From contig NZ_AMSI01000003.1 in the NCBI RefSeq assembly GCF_000300515.1, forward strand, positions 248,001 to 312,000: a stretch of 64,000 nucleotides of DNA, read 5' to 3'. The DNA is from Nitratireductor indicus C115 (GTDB lineage Bacteria; Pseudomonadota; Alphaproteobacteria; Rhizobiales; Rhizobiaceae). Below, one piece after another: positions 62,293-64,000 of the stretch; position 1 is the stretch's first letter, and each line of letters starts with the position of its first letter. The translations under genes and the position numbers were made by a program. The notes beneath the pieces are model-generated. The model was not told where the DNA came from, made no database searches, and saw nothing but the letters and a program-made list of their open reading frames with translations.

Positions 62293-62925
62293 ATGACATT
62301 GGTCGAGCTTGGAACATTTACGCTCGTTGCAACCCTTCTCGTGATGTCGCCGGGTCCAAATGGCGTCCTGATCGCCAAGACTGTGCCAACCTCCGGCAAG
62401 GCAGCCGGCTTTGCCAACATCGCAGGTTTCTTCGCTGCCTTCTACGTGCATGGCGCCCTGTCGATCCTCGGCATCTCCATTCTCCTGGTGCAATCCGCCA
62501 ACGCGTTCTTCGCAGTGAAGATGCTGGGGGCGGCATATCTCTGCTACATCGGCGTCAAGGCGCTTTGGCAGGCGTGGAAGGGAGTGCCCGCCACCCTCGC
62601 CGTGGCTCCGGCCAAACGTCGTCGCACGCTGCTGCGCGCAGGTCTGGAAGGCTTCCTTACAAACGCCCTCAATCCCAAGGTGTCGATGTTCTATCTGGCG
62701 GCGTTTCCGCAGTTCATCCCGGCAAATGCCGACGCCACCCTCTGGGCTTTCGCCCTGGTCGTCATCCATTCGACCCTGAACGTTCTGTGGTTCTCTGCGC
62801 TTATTCTGCTCTTCTCGTCATTCAAGACGCTTGGCGCGCGCGCAGAGGTTCAGCGCTGGTTGAAAGCATTGACCGGGACGGTCTTCATAGGGTTCGGCCT
62901 GAAGCTTGCAGCCCTGCGCCCCTGA
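62293..62925 (+). CDS. LysE family translocator
   Basis: 210 residues from MTLVELGTFTLVATLLVMSPGPNGVLIAKTVPTSGKAAGFANIAGFFAAFYVHGALSILGIS. MSPGPN is the LysE/RhtB motif; six helices; FLTNALNPKVSMFYLAAFPQFI is the other hallmark. Exports amino acids such as lysine, threonine or homoserine lactones. ATG at 62293 preferred; GGGAAAATCG precedes it. Confidence 0.94.
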   Translation: MTLVELGTFTLVATLLVMSPGPNGVLIAKTVPTSGKAAGFANIAGFFAAFYVHGALSILGISILLVQSANAFFAVKMLGAAYLCYIGVKALWQAWKGVPATLAVAPAKRRRTLLRAGLEGFLTNALNPKVSMFYLAAFPQFIPANADATLWAFALVVIHSTLNVLWFSALILLFSSFKTLGARAEVQRWLKALTGTVFIGFGLKLAALRP

Positions 62926-62948
62926 ACCGACGAGCGGCGTTCTAACCA

Positions 62949-63827
62949 TCATGATGCGGGCGCTGCAAGTGGGCCCCGTTTCCTGACAAGGGTAAGCACG
63001 AGCCCCGTTATGACAAGCAACGCCGCCGCGATACGCAACGGCCCGAAGGCTTCGCCCAGAAACAAGGCGGAGGAGCTCATTCCGAAAATAGGCACAAGCA
63101 GCGAGAACGGGGCAATACGCCCTGCCCCATAGGTGCGGATCAGCATGCCCCATGCCGCAAAACCGAAAATCGTCGCCGCAAATGCGATGTAGAGCACAGC
63201 CCCGATGCCTTCGGGTGAGAGATTCTGAAAAGCGCTCAAATCCGCATCCCATCCCTCGAACATCAGCGAAAGAAGGAAAAGCGGTATCGGCGGCACAAGG
63301 CTCGCATGCACCATGAGATGCAGCATATCCACCTGCCCCGCCCGCTTCATCATCAGGTTGGAGACCGCCCAGGCGGCCGCTGCCGCGACAACCAGCGCCA
63401 GCCCGGTCAGGGTCACTTCACCATCCACCGTAAGCGCGATCAACCCGATCCCCGCGAACGCCACGGCAATGCCCGCCAGTTGCATTCCGCCGGGCTTTTC
63501 GCCGAGCGTCGCCCAGGCAAAGAGCACCGTGAAAAAGGCCTGCATCTGCAACACGAGAGAGGCAAGCCCCGCCGAGACGCCGATATCCATGCCTAAGAAT
63601 AGCAGCGAGAATTTCACCACACCAAGCACCAGGCCGATACCGGCCACCAAGCGCCAGGATACCTTCGGCCACGGTATGAAGAAGGCAAGCGGCAGCGCGG
63701 CAACCGCAAAACGCAATGCTGAAAAGAGAAGCGGCGGAAAATTTCCGATTCCCACCTTGATCACGACGAAGTTGAAGCCCCAGACCGCAGCCACGAGAAC
63801 CGCGAGAAGAATGTGAGGTAATTTCAT
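62949..63827 (-). CDS. EamA family (10-TMS) metabolite exporter
   Basis: 292 residues from MKLPHILLAVLVAAVWGFNFVVIKVGIGNFPPLLFSALRFAVAALPLAFFI. Ten helices, two EamA units (LGVVKFSLLFLGMDIGVSAGLASLVLQMQAFFTVLFAW and second half VAAAAAWAVSNLMMKRAGQVDMLHLMV). Relatives such as YdcZ/EamA of E. coli export O-acetylserine and cysteine. Substrate here unknown. Convergent with LysE, 23 bases apart. Confidence 0.94.
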   Translation of the reverse strand: MKLPHILLAVLVAAVWGFNFVVIKVGIGNFPPLLFSALRFAVAALPLAFFIPWPKVSWRLVAGIGLVLGVVKFSLLFLGMDIGVSAGLASLVLQMQAFFTVLFAWATLGEKPGGMQLAGIAVAFAGIGLIALTVDGEVTLTGLALVVAAAAAWAVSNLMMKRAGQVDMLHLMVHASLVPPIPLFLLSLMFEGWDADLSAFQNLSPEGIGAVLYIAFAATIFGFAAWGMLIRTYGAGRIAPFSLLVPIFGMSSSALFLGEAFGPLRIAAALLVITGLVLTLVRKRGPLAAPAS

Positions 63828-63947
63828 CGGGATGTGCTTTCCGCCGCGAAATCCTGGCCGAACCGCATGGGATGCGGTCTGGCGCGACAGGTCAAATGAA
63901 AATGCGGGCCCCACCCATCAATCGGAATGATGGGCGGGCACGCGGCA

Positions 63948-64000
63948 TCAGGGCCACTTAACTTCCGGCGGAAGGCTCGACAGGATGGAATCGACATTGC
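63948..64000 (-). CDS. C-terminal tail of a probable coproporphyrinogen III oxidase (HemF), cut by window
   Basis: The last 16 residues on the minus strand read NVDSILSSLPPEVKWP before a stop at 63948-63950. SILSSLPPEVKW matches the conserved C-terminus of oxygen-dependent HemF (GGNxxSILxSLPPxVxW). The rest lies outside the window, so this is a call by tail only. Confidence 0.5.
   Translation of the reverse strand, partial: NVDSILSSLPPEVKWP

Overview
The window reads as an ordinary, gene-dense chromosomal stretch of an alphaproteobacterium of the order Hyphomicrobiales (Rhizobiales), most like the Phyllobacteriaceae, Rhizobiaceae or Brucellaceae. The evidence is the gene content (greA-lpcC, sqdBDC, BioR with TTATCTATAA boxes, BA14K proteins, rplY-pth-ychF, petABC with a fused-free cytochrome c1, UbiK, DUF6665), the high GC of the genes, and five copies of a palindromic intergenic mosaic repeat of the kind known from rhizobia. 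No rRNA, tRNA, CRISPR array, prophage or insertion sequence was recognised.

Layout. 1-4.7 kb: a truncated Lrp regulator, then (minus) greA followed by lpcC and two more GT4 glycosyltransferases for surface polysaccharide. 4.9-11.3 kb: a periplasmic sugar dehydrogenase, a DMT exporter, DUF3775, two tandem extensin-like proteins, an HlyC/CorC membrane protein and a hotdog thioesterase. 11.4-15.7 kb: an alcohol dehydrogenase homologue lacking the usual catalytic Cys, then sqdBDC for the sulfolipid SQDG. 15.9-22.6 kb: a BA14K protein, a small orphan, an autotransporter-type barrel, uvrB with long tails, a SixA-like phosphatase and DUF2239 behind a twin ACCCGGGT operator.

22.7-30.9 kb: a divergent redox/sensory module (cytochrome b561 + PepSY versus PepSY + response regulator + kinase), a GNAT/XRE-cupin pair, then the biotin regulator bioR, opgD-like, bioY and DUF1284. 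bioR and bioY each carry a TTATCTATAA box. 31-36 kb: two cold-shock genes with an array of four 29-bp hairpins after the first, a second BA14K gene, an AT-rich spacer, an MBL hydrolase, a glycine-rich peptide and ilvE. 35.9-38.9 kb: a PetP/PetR-like MarR regulator plus response regulator and a histidine kinase.

39-47.8 kb: DUF2165, a class A beta-lactamase (RTG variant), csaA/YbjN, ubiK, then lgt, a MidA-like methyltransferase, pgeF, a creatinase-like M24 protein and a lipoprotein, ending with an AT-rich orphan phosphoribosyltransferase. 48-53.9 kb: prs, an FMN reductase with a divergent HxlR regulator, rplY-pth-ychF and a CorA-type transporter preceded by a perfect nested palindrome. 54-64 kb: two tandem MaoC hydratases, a subtilisin autotransporter, apt, petABC (cytochrome bc1), a methyltransferase, DUF6665, two exporters and the last residues of a probable hemF.

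The strongest candidates for follow-up are small and non-coding or catalytic-site observations: the nested palindrome before corA, the 29-bp hairpin array in the csp region, the twin operator before DUF2239, the bioY-DUF1284 coupling under BioR, and two enzyme homologues that have lost metal ligands. Nothing here is clearly a new multi-gene defence or mobile system.
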